The position numbers and the translations under genes were made by a program. A DNA stretch of 64,000 nucleotides from contig CM051519.1 of NCBI GenBank assembly GCA_028015205.1, positions 43,319,979 through 43,383,978 on the forward strand, written 5' to 3'. Under the pieces are notes generated by a model. That model searched no databases. It saw nothing but the letters and a program-made list of their open reading frames with translations, and was not told the origin of the DNA. Position 1 is the stretch's first letter. Each line of letters opens with the position of its first letter. This DNA comes from Mytilisepta virgata (Eukaryota > Mollusca > Bivalvia > Mytilida > Mytilidae). Below, in pieces: positions 47,701 to 57,197 of this stretch.

Positions 47701-50500
47701 TTTTCAAAAATTCACATTTTTTCTGTTTTAGCCCCAAAATGGGCATTTATTACATCAAATTACCTCAAAACATATTTTTTTTTTATAATTACGGTATGTT
47801 TCATACAATAATAACATTTACTATAGTTTCGATTAATTTGATTTTTTTGTGATTGTTATAAAACATTCCCCAAAATCCTGATTTTTGTGTCATTTTTTCT
47901 GTTTTTTTTGCCCTCATTATAGCCAATTTTAGGTTAAATTACCAAAAAATTATTTTTTTATAATTTATCATTAAATTTTCAAATGGATTGTGTCGGTTTA
48001 TTTTAGATTTTTTGTGAATGCTATTGACAATTCTCAAAAATCCTCATTTTCGTGTTCTTTTTTCAATTTTTACACCAAAAAAAGAAAATTGAAAAAAAAT
48101 GTTTAAAAAAATGTCAGAACATGACATTAAGAAGGGTAATACACAAGAATTTCACCTTAATGCCCCTACTTCTTTTTGGGGGATGAAAATGTTTATACAA
48201 AATGCAGTTTTTTGCATCGTTAAACATGTTGAAAATCGGGTTTTGTTTAGCGAAGTATCTAGTAAATATCTGTGCAAAATTAAGTAACAAGAAGTTGAAA
48301 TAGGCTAAATTGTAAGACTTAGTTCTGATCAATGCTTACAGAATGTCTTTCAGCATTTTTGATACATTCCTTTACAGACCGCAAGATTTACATCTTATAT
48401 GGGAGCTTTGATTAGCATTAAATCTTTTTTATTTGTATTTGTATTGTACATCTTCATCACCGATAATATATAGGATTATTGAATTAGTTTTTAGGAATGT
48501 ATGCCTAAGCAAAACAAGGTTATTGCACAAGTTTGCGAGGAACAATGTTCATCAGTATTAATACAGTAACCCTTCATTGTAGAACAAATGCCAAATAAGT
48601 CTATTTTCTACATCAATTACGTCAATGTTAAAGCAAGGAGCCCAGTACCGTAGATTCTCTTGTGACTGACCGGTATTATCTAACTCTTTGACGGCTGGGG
48701 GAATTGATATCACATCGTGTACAGTGTGATATGAACTAGTGATATGAAAAATCTGCCCATTTGAATGATCAACGCGTGATTGTGTGAGAAAATTCGTATA
48801 TTTTGATTGGTCAACAATTTTGCTACACAATGGCGCCATATTTAAAAGCCATCTATGCATAGCAACATTTGATGTCACAGTGAAAAGTAAAATAACAAAA
48901 ATACCGAACTCCAAGGGAAATTCAAAACGGAAAGTCCTTTATAAAATTGCAAAATCAAAAGCTCAAACACATCTAACGTATGGAAAACAACTGTCATATT
49001 CCTGACTTGGTACAGAAATTTCCTTATGTAGAAAATTGTGGATTAAACCTGGTTTATAGCTAGCTAAACCTCTCACTTGTATGACAGTCGCATGGAATTC
49101 CATTATATTGACAACAATGTGTGAGCAAAACAAACAGACATAATAGGTACAAACGTCAAAAATTGGGGTACAGTATTCAACATTGTAATATAATCTTAAT
49201 CGCTATAAAAACAAATCACTGTTTCAACAGAGAAACACAAAATGGCATATAGACAAAGTACATAAGCAAAAATGAAAGACAAGAACTCAAAATTGAACAG
49301 AGCACAATGGCAGGATGTATAAGTACCGATCCACGTCACAAGTATATAATCAAAAATGGATAAACAGTAAGGGTTAAAAATATACAAGGACAAAAAAGGG
49401 TTGAACTTAAACACGTAAATAAGATGATAAACAACGTCAGTACCTAAAATCTATACTTCAAGACCATCATGTATTATTTGTGAAGTTGATACGGAATATT
49501 TATCAACAAGGTCTTGGTATCTTCCAATGAATTTTTTTAGAATTTTTTTGTAAATTTTTTAGACGTTCTTTGACATACCCTTGGCTCATCAACTTTCTGC
49601 TCAGACACTGGAAACGAACGTTTAGATTTCCCGCGAACCGGACACTTAAACACATAAATATTTCTGAAAATCATAAGAGAAATGAGTTTAACAAGTCGTA
49701 AAATATAGATATCGCTTGATTTCAACTTTTGTTATTTAGTTTGGATTAATAATAAACTCGGCAAAGGCTCGTGTAGTATTACATCCAGGTAAAATAACTC
49801 GTGTTGATATCAAGCGATATAATTCTCACTCATTGTGAAACCCGTAAATATTGTACTCTAAATTGTGGTTACTTTCTACATGGAATGTTACGTTGCTATA
49901 CAGAAGAAAAGTTTTTCGACGCTCATTCCGTGTACTACGGGACACGTATCCATAGATGGAACGTTAACTAAACTATTTCTAATAGACTGAGGAGGCTGCA
50001 AATTTACCTTTCATGTGCATGATTGGTAATTTTTAAACGGACCAATATAAACGTACATGTACAAATGTACGTGATTACGGTGATTTAATAAAAAAATAAT
50101 GTGCAAACGACCTTGTGGGGGCTTGAATATACATCTATTGTTGCATACAATATTTATAATACTTATGGTCTTGAACGTTTTTTTACGAGCTCACCTTTAT
50201 GTCAAACCTAAAATGCGCATTGTATACAAAAAATGTAGCTAATTCATGCTGCAGATTTATTTATAGATATTAGCATACACTTTGACAGGATATAATAGAA
50301 AGGGAAATAAATATGAATATTTGTTTATATTTGAAATTTACTCAGCCTGTTAAACTTCAATAATAATTTTTTAATTGACGATATTTATTTTATTTTCGTG
50401 TTTGTACAGCCACTTAATGTTCTGTGATGATCTGCCAGACATAGATTTAACTCTGTGGGAGGAGAAACTTAAACGATACAATTATTCTAGATATGCATGA
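29697..50500 (+). CDS. Secreted animal heme peroxidase, 12 exons, 594 aa
   Basis: Exons 29697-29748, 37927-38073, 39588-39764, 40175-40214, 40584-40693, 40939-41040, 41393-41488, 42628-43120, 44472-44672, 45207-45373, 45995-46103 and 50410-50500 join in frame with consensus splice sites to 1785 nt. The product begins with a hydrophobic signal peptide (MIDKASSILFFVIVLHK), then the peroxidase/cyclooxygenase-superfamily domain: distal His116 (GQLIAHDF), Ca-loop T185-S191 (TSFIDAS), catalytic Arg245 and heme-link Glu248, REHNR, proximal His349 (WRYGHSQI) and QRGRDHG at 433-439. Length fits a single-domain secreted peroxidase, which oxidises substrates with H2O2. The Asp that normally precedes the distal His is Ala115. 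I see no extra domains, so it is not a full peroxidasin. The long first intron (8.2 kb) is the least certain junction. Confidence 0.93.
30194..30243 (+). pseudogene. Duplicated, degenerate copy of the signal-peptide exon
   Basis: It resembles exon 1 from GCTAGCAGTATTTTG through the donor (here GCTGGCGGTTTTG to AAAAG|GTAAGT), and the upstream ATCTGTTACAA is also shared. The ATG frame ends in phase 2 and would not join exon 2 in frame. Probably a relic. Confidence 0.4.
30536..31275 (+). repeat. GC-rich leader plus ~120-bp degenerate tandem array with TCAAGGTCA motifs
   Basis: TTATTGAATTGGTGAAGTCT and GGCGGTCGGGCGGGCGGACG are followed by about five diverged units. Each contains ACCTAGGCCTTGGAT-like, GGTGTGTRGGTAG-like, CAAGATGATGTGTCG-like and TTGACCTCAAGGTCAATAAA-like blocks. 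Non-coding, in intron 1 of the peroxidase. Confidence 0.8.
33318..34240 (-). pseudogene. 5'-truncated non-LTR retrotransposon (LINE) reverse transcriptase, C-terminal part
   Basis: The minus-strand frame 34237-33485 encodes the end of a LINE RT: VEPILLYGSGIWGY (thumb region) and a C-terminal Cys/His motif CRYCELGEIETEKHFL. A frameshift near 33515 moves the frame; the next C-P-L-Y block and a further ~55 codons read in another frame to a stop near 33318. The endonuclease and most of the RT are missing. Dead copy in intron 1 of the peroxidase. Confidence 0.75.
35062..35313 (+). mobile_element. tRNA-derived SINE, family A, 5'-truncated
   Basis: It starts at CTAGAAGTAAGAGCAAAGAT in the body and runs to the CATCCACCCATCCATCC tail. 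The tRNA-like head is missing, as in incomplete reverse transcription. Confidence 0.65.
35455..35560 (+). repeat. Dispersed repeat, family C fragment
   Basis: CACTCCTGGTTTATGTAGGA and GTTCACGTTG resemble 47160-47430 and 51230-51480, which have TTACYCTTCCGGAGYACMTG then GGTTTTTRTRGGAGTTCGYG. All lie in non-coding sequence. Confidence 0.45.
35600..35755 (+). mobile_element. SINE-like repeat, family B
   Basis: It has CTCTCCGGGTACACCAGCTT, CCAATAAAAACTGGCC and the GTAAAACCCCAACTAAACAA end shared with 8221-8391. The 5' part is diverged. Confidence 0.5.
35776..36790 (+). repeat. Dispersed repeat, family D, split
   Basis: 35776-35940 and 36588-36780 match consecutive parts of 41728-42220: CATACCAATCAAYCAAAGCA, GACAGAACTCCGGRCAAAAA, GACACTCTGGTRTAT and AACCAATACAGTATGA. 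The ~640 bp between them look like an insertion or unrelated sequence. Confidence 0.5.
37927..38073 (+). CDS. Peroxidase exon 2
   Basis: The acceptor is ATTTATCGTTTAG and the donor GATG|GTATAT. It encodes the conserved N-terminal peroxidase signature YRTYDGSCNNLKNPTWGQAG, typical of the start of the catalytic domain. Confidence 0.92.
39031..39383 (+). mobile_element. tRNA-derived SINE, family A (near full length)
   Basis: The head resembles a tRNA: GGTGGTCTCGTGGTAGCGTG (A box) and GGGTTCGATCCCC at 39081 (B box). A conserved body with TCGGCTCGGAGTCAGTATAA and CTTCCTGCGGACAGTTACCT follows, ending in a (TCCA)n-like tail. It lies in intron 2 of the plus-strand peroxidase. Short ORFs across it are not genes. 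Confidence 0.75.
39588..39764 (+). CDS. Peroxidase exon 3: distal heme pocket
   Basis: The acceptor is TCTTATTTAG and the donor CTAG|GTATTT. It encodes LPRGYPNRLPSPRDVSN and GQLIAHDF with the distal His. The open frame upstream of 39588 is intron. Confidence 0.92.
40175..40214 (+). CDS. Peroxidase exon 4 (40-nt microexon)
   Basis: It lies between TTTAAACAG and the donor AATAA|GTAAGT, encodes DIDCCNKSDPRSNK, and keeps frame with both neighbours. Confidence 0.88.
40584..40693 (+). CDS. Peroxidase exon 5
   Basis: TTTATTTCAG to CCAG|GTATTG. It encodes CFPFEIPSGDGRF and CKNFVRSSAA, the conserved segment between the distal pocket and the Ca-binding loop. Confidence 0.92.
40939..41040 (+). CDS. 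Peroxidase exon 6: calcium-binding loop
   Basis: GATTTTTCAG to AGCT|GTAAGT. It encodes REQINSITSFIDASFLYGSS, which carries the Thr/Phe/Asp/Ser calcium ligands of the family. Confidence 0.94.
41393..41488 (+). CDS. Peroxidase exon 7
   Basis: TATTTAATTTAG to GCTG|GTAAGA, 96 nt. It encodes LLPTIDGGRCFKIDP and ends in CPLAG. The same exon length occurs in the minus-strand paralog. Confidence 0.9.
41728..42225 (+). repeat. Dispersed repeat, family D
   Basis: The colinear copy of the split repeat at 35.8-36.8 kb. In intron 7 of the plus-strand peroxidase; no ORF. Confidence 0.55.
42628..43120 (+). CDS. Peroxidase exon 8: catalytic Arg/Glu and proximal His
   Basis: GATATTTCAG to GACAA|GTATGA, 493 nt. 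It contains GDDRISEAPNLGINHLAF (catalytic Arg, heme-ester Glu; Ala where myeloperoxidase has its sulfonium Met), VREHNRIA, and WRYGHSQI with the proximal His. Confidence 0.95.
43321..43417 (+). repeat. ~32-bp tandem repeat with CGATATCG cores, three units
   Basis: Units begin CACAATGGGCGATATCGTGA, CACGATGACCGATATCGTGT and CACGATTGCCGATATTGG. In intron 8 of the plus-strand peroxidase. Confidence 0.6.
43800..43840. repeat. Perfect 18-bp inverted repeat (hairpin)
   Basis: ATGTCCAGCGCTCTAGAC and GTCTAGAGCGCTGGACAT are separated by TAGTG. The right arm resembles a pol III A box (GTGGTCTAGAGCGCTGGAC) and GTGAGTTCGG lies about 50 bp downstream, so a SINE head may be involved. Confidence 0.75.
43942..44290 (-). 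mobile_element. tRNA-derived SINE, family A
   Basis: On the minus strand, head at the right (GGGGATCGAACCCGCGACCT on the plus strand) and tail at the left (GGATGAATTATTGTTTAAC). It lies in intron 8 of the plus-strand peroxidase. Confidence 0.7.
44472..44672 (+). CDS. Peroxidase exon 9
   Basis: GTGTTTTTTAG to TACAA|GTATGT, 201 nt. It encodes FLVDAVRDNLF and LNIQRGRDHGTPGYNKW, a hallmark of animal peroxidases. Confidence 0.95.
45207..45373 (+). CDS. Peroxidase exon 10
   Basis: CTACAATTTCAG to AGAG|GTAATA, 167 nt. It encodes DVDFLVGGLLEKGPKG, GPTFACVIGKQF and GDRFWYES. It shares an 84-bp identical block with the minus-strand paralog. Confidence 0.95.
45781..45808 (+). repeat. (TG)n-(G)n microsatellite
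   Basis: TGTGTGTGTGTGTG followed by about a dozen G, in intron 10 of the plus-strand peroxidase. Confidence 0.85.
45995..46103 (+). CDS. Peroxidase exon 11
   Basis: ATTTTTTGCAG to AAGAA|GTAAGT, 109 nt. It encodes EQLNSIKTASSLSKIFC, the segment before the C-terminal disulfide region. Confidence 0.9.
46700..47115 (+). repeat. Related ~160-bp monomer element
   Basis: GGCTCCCAGGAGCCTGTATC with GCTCATCTG matches the start of the 59.1-kb element. Two to three diverged monomers with TTTGRTTTCAATCCATTCAG follow. It lies in intron 11 of the plus-strand peroxidase. Confidence 0.55.
47150..47440 (+). repeat. Dispersed repeat, family C
   Basis: TTACCCTTCCGGAGTACATG, GGAGTTCGCGTTGTTCA and a T-rich tail match 51230-51480. 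The two overlapping ORFs here (60 and 83 aa) are repeat-derived. Confidence 0.5.
47480..48090 (+). repeat. T-rich degenerate tandem repeat (~160-bp period)
   Basis: Blocks of the type TTYTCAAAAATYCWCATTTT, CTGTTTTNGCCC, AAATTACCNAAAAA and TTTTTTATAATT recur about every 160 bp. In intron 11 of the plus-strand peroxidase. Confidence 0.5.
48091..50409. other. Distal part of peroxidase intron 11
   Basis: Contains the inverted repeat at 49.7 kb and repeat-like sequence near 49200-49620. A 118-codon minus ORF at 48558-48914 has a hydrophobic start but lies across repeat-like palindromic sequence and has no other support. Confidence 0.35.
49705..49825. repeat. Short inverted-repeat element
   Basis: ATATCGCTTGATTTCAAC at 49709 mirrors GTTGATATCAAGCGATAT at 49803. 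About 75 bp lie between the arms. Possible MITE remnant. Confidence 0.45.
50410..50500 (+). CDS. Peroxidase exon 12 (terminal)
   Basis: GTGTTTGTACAG, then 30 codons to TGA at 50498. It encodes FCDDLPDIDLTLWEEKLKRY. It lies 4.3 kb after exon 11, across repeat-rich intron sequence. Confidence 0.9.
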
Positions 50501-50704
50501 TATAAGAGGGATTACTCAAATATCATACTCATCTTAGATAGAAAATTTTATATTTTCAATTATTAAAATATTTTGTCTTTATGTGTTGTTGAAATTTCAG
50601 AAAAAAAATTAAGCAATTTCTTCCCTTAGTCTTCTATTTCCTTATTTCTTTATCGACGCATAAAGGTTGTCTTTGCATTCTGACCCGGGAAGAACGGATT
50701 GACC

Positions 50705-51042
50705 GATGAATTATTGTTTAACGTCAAGTGGTAGCCAGGTCCATATCAGGACGAGAACATGTTGATATGATATTGAATATGATCCCAGCCTTGTAATAGA
50801 CCGACACGCTGAGATAGATTTTTAATGTGCTAGCTCACGAGGTAACTATCCGCAGGAAGACAGGACACATTATATTGACTCCAAGGCGACCAGTCGATCT
50901 TTGCTCTTACTCCTAGATACGTCCTGCTTTACGGAGAAGCAGCAAATACCAATTTTAATGTCTTTGGTTTGACCCGGCCGGGGATCAAACCAGCGACCTT
51001 CTGCACTCGAGGCGAGCTAGCTACCACGAGACCACCGAGGCG
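50705..51042 (-). mobile_element. tRNA-derived SINE, family A
   Basis: On the minus strand, from GATGAATTATTGTTTAACGT to ACCACCGAGGCGG. It lies about 200 bp downstream of the plus-strand peroxidase stop codon. Confidence 0.7.
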
Positions 51043-51224
51043 GTGACCCGGGAAGGGGGTAGTTCCAAAAATTGTTGCAGTCATGGTTTCACCATATTGA
51101 CTTCTTGGACAGACCCTGGCTTCTGACAGAAAAGTTGCTCAGACAGGGGTATGTTGCTCCTAAGCTGAAGTCATCCTTATTAAAGTTGAAAATGGACCGG
51201 TTCCATTGATATTATCCCTTCCTC

Positions 51225-51480
51225 ATCTCGGATTTGACATGGACAGCATGGCGGGTGTCCTGCAGGAAGCAGAGACTGCTTACTCTTCCGGAGCACCTGA
51301 GTCTAACCCCGGTTTTTTGGTGGGGTCCATGTTGTTCATATGTTTTTAGTTTTTAATTGTAGTGCATGTATTGTTTTGGTCTTGTCTTCGTTGTTTGTCA
51401 GTTGTTACGATTTTTCTCTCCTTCGAATATCCCTTTGGTATTTCTTGACTTTACTTGTTGTCTGGAAGATACATATACCG
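51225..51480 (+). repeat. Dispersed repeat, family C
   Basis: TTACTCTTCCGGAGCACCTG, GGTTTTTTGGTGGGGTCCAT and ATCCCTTTGGTATTTCTTGA. Related to 47150-47440 and, in reverse, 54580-54800. Confidence 0.5.
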
Positions 51481-51654
51481 TCCGCACAATTTTCCAAAAC
51501 ATGAAAAGTTTAGTTCATTTTAAGTATTCTGCGAATCCCAATTTCAAGTTCCAAAATAAGTAATCATTTAGTAAAGATAAGACTAGGTGAATGTGGCTTC
51601 CGGAGGTACATGTATGCACTACGGAAATGTGCAGCGACACTGCTCTTATTAACA

Positions 51655-51764
51655 GGATTTTCATAGGAAAATATCGGTTATTAAATTGGTGATGTACGGC
51701 GGGCGGGCGGCCGGGCGGGCGGGCGGGCGGACGGGCGGGCGGGCGGACGGGCGGCTGCCAAACA
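51655..51764 (+). repeat. GC-rich (GGCGGGC)n leader preceding the 161-bp array
   Basis: TTATTAAATTGGTGATGTAC is followed by about 70 bp of GGGCGGGCGGACGGGC repeats and GGCTGCCAAACA. The same leader layout precedes the array at 30.6 kb. Confidence 0.8.
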
Positions 51765-52736
51765 GTGTCCGTGCAATAACTTATGAACTGTTCAACCAAA
51801 GCTTTTCAAATTTTAATATGTTGTTACTGATGACAAAATGGAGGTCAAGTTCGATATTGACGATTTTCACTTTCACCGTTCAGGAGTTATGGTTCTTGAA
51901 AGATTGAAAAATGGCTTTTCCAGTGGTGTCCGTGTGATAAATTATGAACTGTTCAACCAAAGCTTTTCAAATTTTAATATGTTGTTACTGATGACAAAAT
52001 GGAGGTCAAGTTCGATACTGACGATTTTCACTTTCACCGTTCAGGAGTTATGGTTCTTGAAAGATTGAAAAACGGCTTTCCCAGTGGTGTCCGTGTGATA
52101 ACTTATGAACTGTTCAACCAAAGCTTTTCAAATTTTAATATGTTGTTACTGATGACAAAATGGAGGTCAAGTTCGATATTGACGATTTTCACTTTCACCG
52201 TTCAAGAGTTATGGTTCTTGAAAGATTGAAAAATGGCTTTTCCAGTGGTGTCCGTGTGATAACTTATGAACTGTTCAACCAAAGCTTTTCAAATTTTAAT
52301 ATGTTGTTACTGATGACAAAATGGAGGTCAAGTTCGATATTGACAATTTTCACTTTCACCGTTCAGAAGTTATGGTTCTTGAAAGATTGAAAAATGGCTT
52401 TCCCAGTGGTGTCCGTGTGATAACTTATGAACTGTTCAACCAAAGCTTTTCAAATTTTAATATGTTGTTACTGATGACAAAATGGAGGTCAAGTTCGATA
52501 TTGACGATTTTCACTTTCACCGTTCAGGAGTTATGGTTCTTGAAAGATTGAAAAATGGCTATCCCAGTGGTGTCCGTGTGATAACTTATGAACTGTTCAA
52601 CCAAAGTTTTTCAAATTTTAATATGTTGTTACTGATGACAAAATGGAGGTCAAGTTCGATATTGACGATTTCCACTTTCACCGTTCCGATATTTACAATT
52701 TTCACTTTCACCGTTCAGGAGTTATGGTTCTAAAAA
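51765..52736 (+). repeat. 161-bp tandem satellite array, about six units
   Basis: GTGTCCGTG starts at 51765, 51926, 52087, 52248, 52409 and 52570. Each unit contains ACTGTTCAACCAAAGCTTTT and TTTCACTTTCACCGTTCAGG. The last unit has a short internal duplication of the TTTCACTTTCACCGTTC segment. The 76-codon ORFs in each unit are a by-product of the repeat. Confidence 0.92.
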
Positions 52737-53504
52737 ATTGAAAAAAGGCAGTTCAAGTCGTCGTTTATAAAATAAGGTTATAATCTCAATGGCGTATTTC
52801 TTTCATTATTGACTTCATGATTTCTGCCTACCAACCCCTGCTTAACAAATGTGTGTGTACTTATATACTCTCAAAAATTCCAATATTTATCACTTACTAT
52901 AAATAGGAGGTCAAGATTGATTTTTGCCTTTCCATTTCTGAACCCTACAAAACCCTACAAAAATTCATTTATATTTCTTTACTTCATCCTGTTTGGGAAT
53001 TCAGATTTGCAAACATCATTTCCATGCAGGAAAATCCGGTTTGATGTCATTCGACAGCCTCTTGTTAAATAGTACTTTGATGTCACTTTTATTAGGTCAC
53101 AAATGATAGCTGAGGATAGTGTAACTCTGGATATATTAGAGGGCCGGGAGAATGTGAGCATTTTCGCTAGTCCATCAAAACTAGCTGAAAACTCAACATA
53201 TGAATCTATCTACAACGAAATTTCTAGCTGCACGTAAAAATCCATTTATAAATCATCCCATGCTGATTTAATGTTCAAACGTTCCAATTAGTTCTATTTC
53301 AAACTAAGTAAATACGCAAAACATTCATAAATAGAGAGTTCCAATTGGTATTTAGATAAAAACGAAATTTCGGCTGGTGGAGATGATTAGATTTATCAGA
53401 AAGCCGAAAATATGAGAAAATCGCACATGACTCTTTTATGAATATCACAGGCACTTTGGGCATATGGTTTTAGCGTGTTGCATTGCATTCACTTTTACCC
53501 TCTG

Positions 53505-53520
53505 CCCCCCCCCCCCCCCC
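53505..53520 (+). repeat. Poly-C run (16 C)
   Basis: An uninterrupted C tract between the two convergent peroxidase genes. Another long C tract is at about 57461-57476. Confidence 0.85.
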
Positions 53521-53959
53521 TTTTCTATGCAGCAAATCCAGATCTTTTATAACAGATTTTATGAAAGACATTAACACCATATCACACTATTATAGAGAAA
53601 TACTGCCTAAATACTCTCGTATTCCCCATATTTGGTACATGTAAGTTGTCTCCAATTTACGAAGTGATCTGTTCTTTTGAGAAGGTGTCGTCCACAGATA
53701 TGAATGGACAATTTAACATTTTTCTGCAAAATATTTTTTCTTCCTAACAATGTCTTCCACGCACATTAATGATATGTTCTTGGATATATTTCTCGACATT
53801 TGTCGTTGTCTGATGAAGGTTTTACCCAATTCAATATTTTTAGAAAAATAATCAAAGTAATTATTGTCCTTTATGTCAAATAAAACACACCTTCAGTCAG
53901 GAGAGATACCTCATGCATATGGGAGACAACTTCAATGTCCGCAAATGGTTAATACTGTA

Positions 53960-54230
53960 TCAGTCGATAAAACACGAAGAATACAGCATACGACATATAA
54001 TCACTTTCTTCCTACTATATTAGACAGGAAAACCATGAGAAAATTTAAACTGTTTTCTGAAGATGGAAGTTTTGATAATGTTTAAGATGTTCACGTTGAC
54101 CGTGTAGACACATGTATTTTAAATGGCTTTGTCATTGCTTGACGGTACGGTAATTCACAGATAATGCCAGAACAGTCACCTCTACAAGACGACATTGAGA
54201 CACTAATAGATACAAAAATTATTTATATTT
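53960..54230 (+). pseudogene. Decayed copy of peroxidase exon 8
   Basis: TTYNHFLPTILDRKTMRKFK is clearly the exon 8 sequence. It is followed by frame breaks and stops through the region matching the proximal-His segment (TACGGTAATTCACAGATAAT, with Asn in place of His). No flanking exons are recognisable. It is a relic of a third gene copy between the two convergent genes. Confidence 0.8.
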
Positions 54231-54579
54231 AGGCAACACATAAGAATAAGAAATAATTTACATTGAAAAAGCGCAATCTCACCCCATGCAAAATATCCAT
54301 GAAATATCAAAGCAAACTATTAGCGACTCACGTTGAACTGGCAATTTTGAACGTAACCAATTCAGTTGGAATTCAGCTTTATTATAAAAATTACATGGTT
54401 ATATGGTTAGTAAATTATATGGAAGCAGGAGGGCAATAAAACAAACCCGATCTCTGTAGAAAAAACTAGTAATCCTTTTTAAACCAGATCGAGGTCGACA
54501 AAAAGAATTCGAACTTACAATCTATTTTATCCAACAGTAGTACGTTAATATGCTATTTCTTAGATAAATTGATAAGGAG

Positions 54580-54800
54580 TTTTGACAAAAGAAGGCCGAA
54601 ACGATGAGACAAAGGTCAAATTCCACATGCCCAAGGCGAATTTATGAGAACACCAATACAGCAAACAAAAAACTACAAAGCCACAACCAAAGATTAAAAA
54701 AACCCAGGTAAACCTCACAAGAAAAAAAGTCAAAAAGTAAAGCACTAGTAAATATGAACTCCCACCAAAAATCTGGAGTGCTAAGGAAAATAACATTGTC
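54580..54800 (-). repeat. Dispersed repeat, family C, reverse orientation
   Basis: The reverse complement reads CACTCCAGATTTTTGGTGGG with AGTTCATATT, as in the other family C copies. The 82-aa minus ORF is repeat-derived. Confidence 0.45.
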
Positions 54801-56708
54801 CGTCTCATTTTATACGAGAAAAGTTATGAAAACTGATTTTGAATTTCTAAAGTTGGGAGCTATTGATTTTATCGGTGAGCTTATCGTTTATAGTACACAA
54901 GATGTAATTGATCTTTTTTGGATGTAAACAATGTTTCTTGAACATTTTTTTCCATTTGAATTCACTTCAAAGATCACATGGATCATCCAACAGAACTCAA
55001 ATTTCATAGCAAGTCTGACAAGTGTCCCTGTGCCGATGACACAGCTGTTACTGTTCTAATTGGGGGTCACATAGTTTTAGGAATGTCAATTGGAGAACAT
55101 TAAAGATGTAAAAGATATATAAATTTATAAATTCCTGCATTTTGTGAAAGAAGGGATAGTCGCAAAGTCTCTCAATATAGTGTCAAAATGCAAGATAAGA
55201 AACAACACTCTCATTGCTGATTTTCATCTCATCTTAAAGTCACTGTGAGGATTTCAACAATGATAAAAATTGCATGTTTAAGACAACCCTTATCTCTAAA
55301 CGGTATGACCAGAGGAAGTGCCCGACAGAAACGAGACTGACAACAACACTCCTTTGATAGATAATTAGAAGTGTCATTTGTGATATGTAGGAAACTGGCT
55401 TTCCTAATTAAATCCTGTCCGCAATAAGAGGGACTGAATGGCGAAAAGGTCTCAAATTCTAAAAAAAAAATTATTCTGTTAAATTTTGTGAGGATGAAAA
55501 TGTTAGGTCAGAAATTTAAAGAAGCAAAGTTTAACCAAGTTAAAACGTGTTTGTTAAAAATAAGGCCAACGTCCTATTTATGTCTTTTAAAAGGATATAA
55601 AATATTAGTTTTAGAGCAATTTTATTAATTCTGTACAGCTATTATTTTCTGTAATTGGTATCTTTGGTGAAATAGTTTATCCATTCTTTTAATACCGTAC
55701 AGACCACTATTCTGTTTAAATTTTAGACCATTATTCTCTATTTATAATCCCTAAACTTTCGAAGAAACTTCGGGGTTTTGCGATCGATCTTGTGACACCA
55801 ACTGCTCCTTCACTACCTGTAAATGAACAAATTAGTTTAAAGAATTTTGGTTTTTTAAACTTGGGGCCCACAGGGGGCGAATTTCGAAAATTGTTAATTT
55901 AAGCTTGTGACCTAAACTCCTCTTTCCTTTTCAATTTATGCATTTTATTTCCTACAGTATTGTCGTACACCATTTGAAGATAATTAGGTTTGTAGACTTT
56001 TGATTTTAAAAAGTTGTGGCACAGACTTATTCAATTTTTATTGGATTTAGTTATTTAATTTTTTCGTAGAAGGATTGTAAATCGGTAAATACATGTTGAG
56101 GTAATCAGGTTTAGATTTTGTTATCTGGGTAAGTGTCCCGAATTATTGCAGGGGATGTGGGATCACTGTCGACTCCGTCAGTAGCGTTCTAATTATTTGC
56201 TGGGTCGTTACTTGACCATTTCTCTGGTGCGGTACTCTAAATAATAAATTACTCTAATGCCAGTAAGAAACTCCACATTTGATCTTACAGCCTCCACATA
56301 TTTTTTTATATCTATTTCATTGGAGCAAAACATCCTTACCGTCGTCTCGACAATGGGGTTTTAACAATTAATGTAGCTACTTGCGAGAGTATCGAACAAT
56401 CCTGTCAGAGGAGTTTACATGAAAAGTTACATTTCTTACTCGAAAGACCTAGAAGTCTGGAAAACATGGTTACCAGGAATATCCTAACAAGTATATTTGT
56501 AAATAAGAGTCAAAGGTTACCGACATTTATACATTTGCCCATCCATCAGCCTGTTGCAGATGAGATGTAACCAAGTTGCACTCAATACAGCTTCTAATTT
56601 GCAAAATTAAATGGGTAATATAAATGGACAAAAATTAAAAATACTGGGATATCTTTTCCAAATGCATATCTGCAATGAAATCCTAAGAATGTAAAACAAC
56701 TTCGGTAT

Positions 56709-56880
56709 CCAGCTTGTCGCGAGGTGTATTCGACTCTGATCTTTATTTGCCAATTTTCCAGATATGGATAGATGTGTATTCCGGATTACTAAACCAATAA
56801 AAGCTGGCCACCACAATATATCCAATTATAATGAAGTGGCGTAGCGTAAAACCTCAATTAACCCAATAAAAACTGGTCCT
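56709..56880 (+). mobile_element. SINE-like repeat, family B (diverged)
   Basis: GGTGTATTCGACTCTGATCT matches the B-box region of the family. CCAATAAAAGCTGGCC and GTAAAACCTCAATTAACC follow. It lies just downstream of the minus-strand peroxidase terminal exon. Confidence 0.45.
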
Positions 56881-57197
56881 ATGTCGGAGGAGTTGAAGTG
56901 AAGAGGTGAAAACCATAAAAACAGAAGACATAAACATCCTTTTGCATGCTTAAATTTTTCTACCAATACATGTACATGCTTCTGTGATTCTATTACAAAA
57001 ATGGTGCAAACATCTCACAAAGAGTGCAAATAAATATTGATACCAATGAATAATCAATACGTCATCTCTTAAAGAGAGATATTTTAATTTACTAAGTTTG
57101 CAGCCTTTTAATTGAACATAGAATTAAGGAATTCAACATTATTTATTTCTTTATTGAGATAAAAAAAATAACACATTTCTGTTGTTCAATATCATGG

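Larger units (their letters stand above)
52737..57197. other. Intergenic region between the convergent peroxidases
   Basis: Holds the decayed exon 8 copy, a reverse family C repeat, a family B SINE and C tracts. In 54800-56700 I see no gene. Confidence 0.4.

Noticed and set aside
48558..48914. 118-aa minus-strand ORF with hydrophobic start
   Set aside because: Looked like a secreted protein, but it crosses palindromic repeat-like sequence in a peroxidase intron and has no recognisable motif or splice context.
51838..52733. Five consecutive overlapping 76-83-aa ORFs with almost the same protein sequence
   Set aside because: They follow a 161-bp repeat period, which is not a multiple of three, and simply repeat because the DNA repeats. 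No start context or splice sites suggest a gene.
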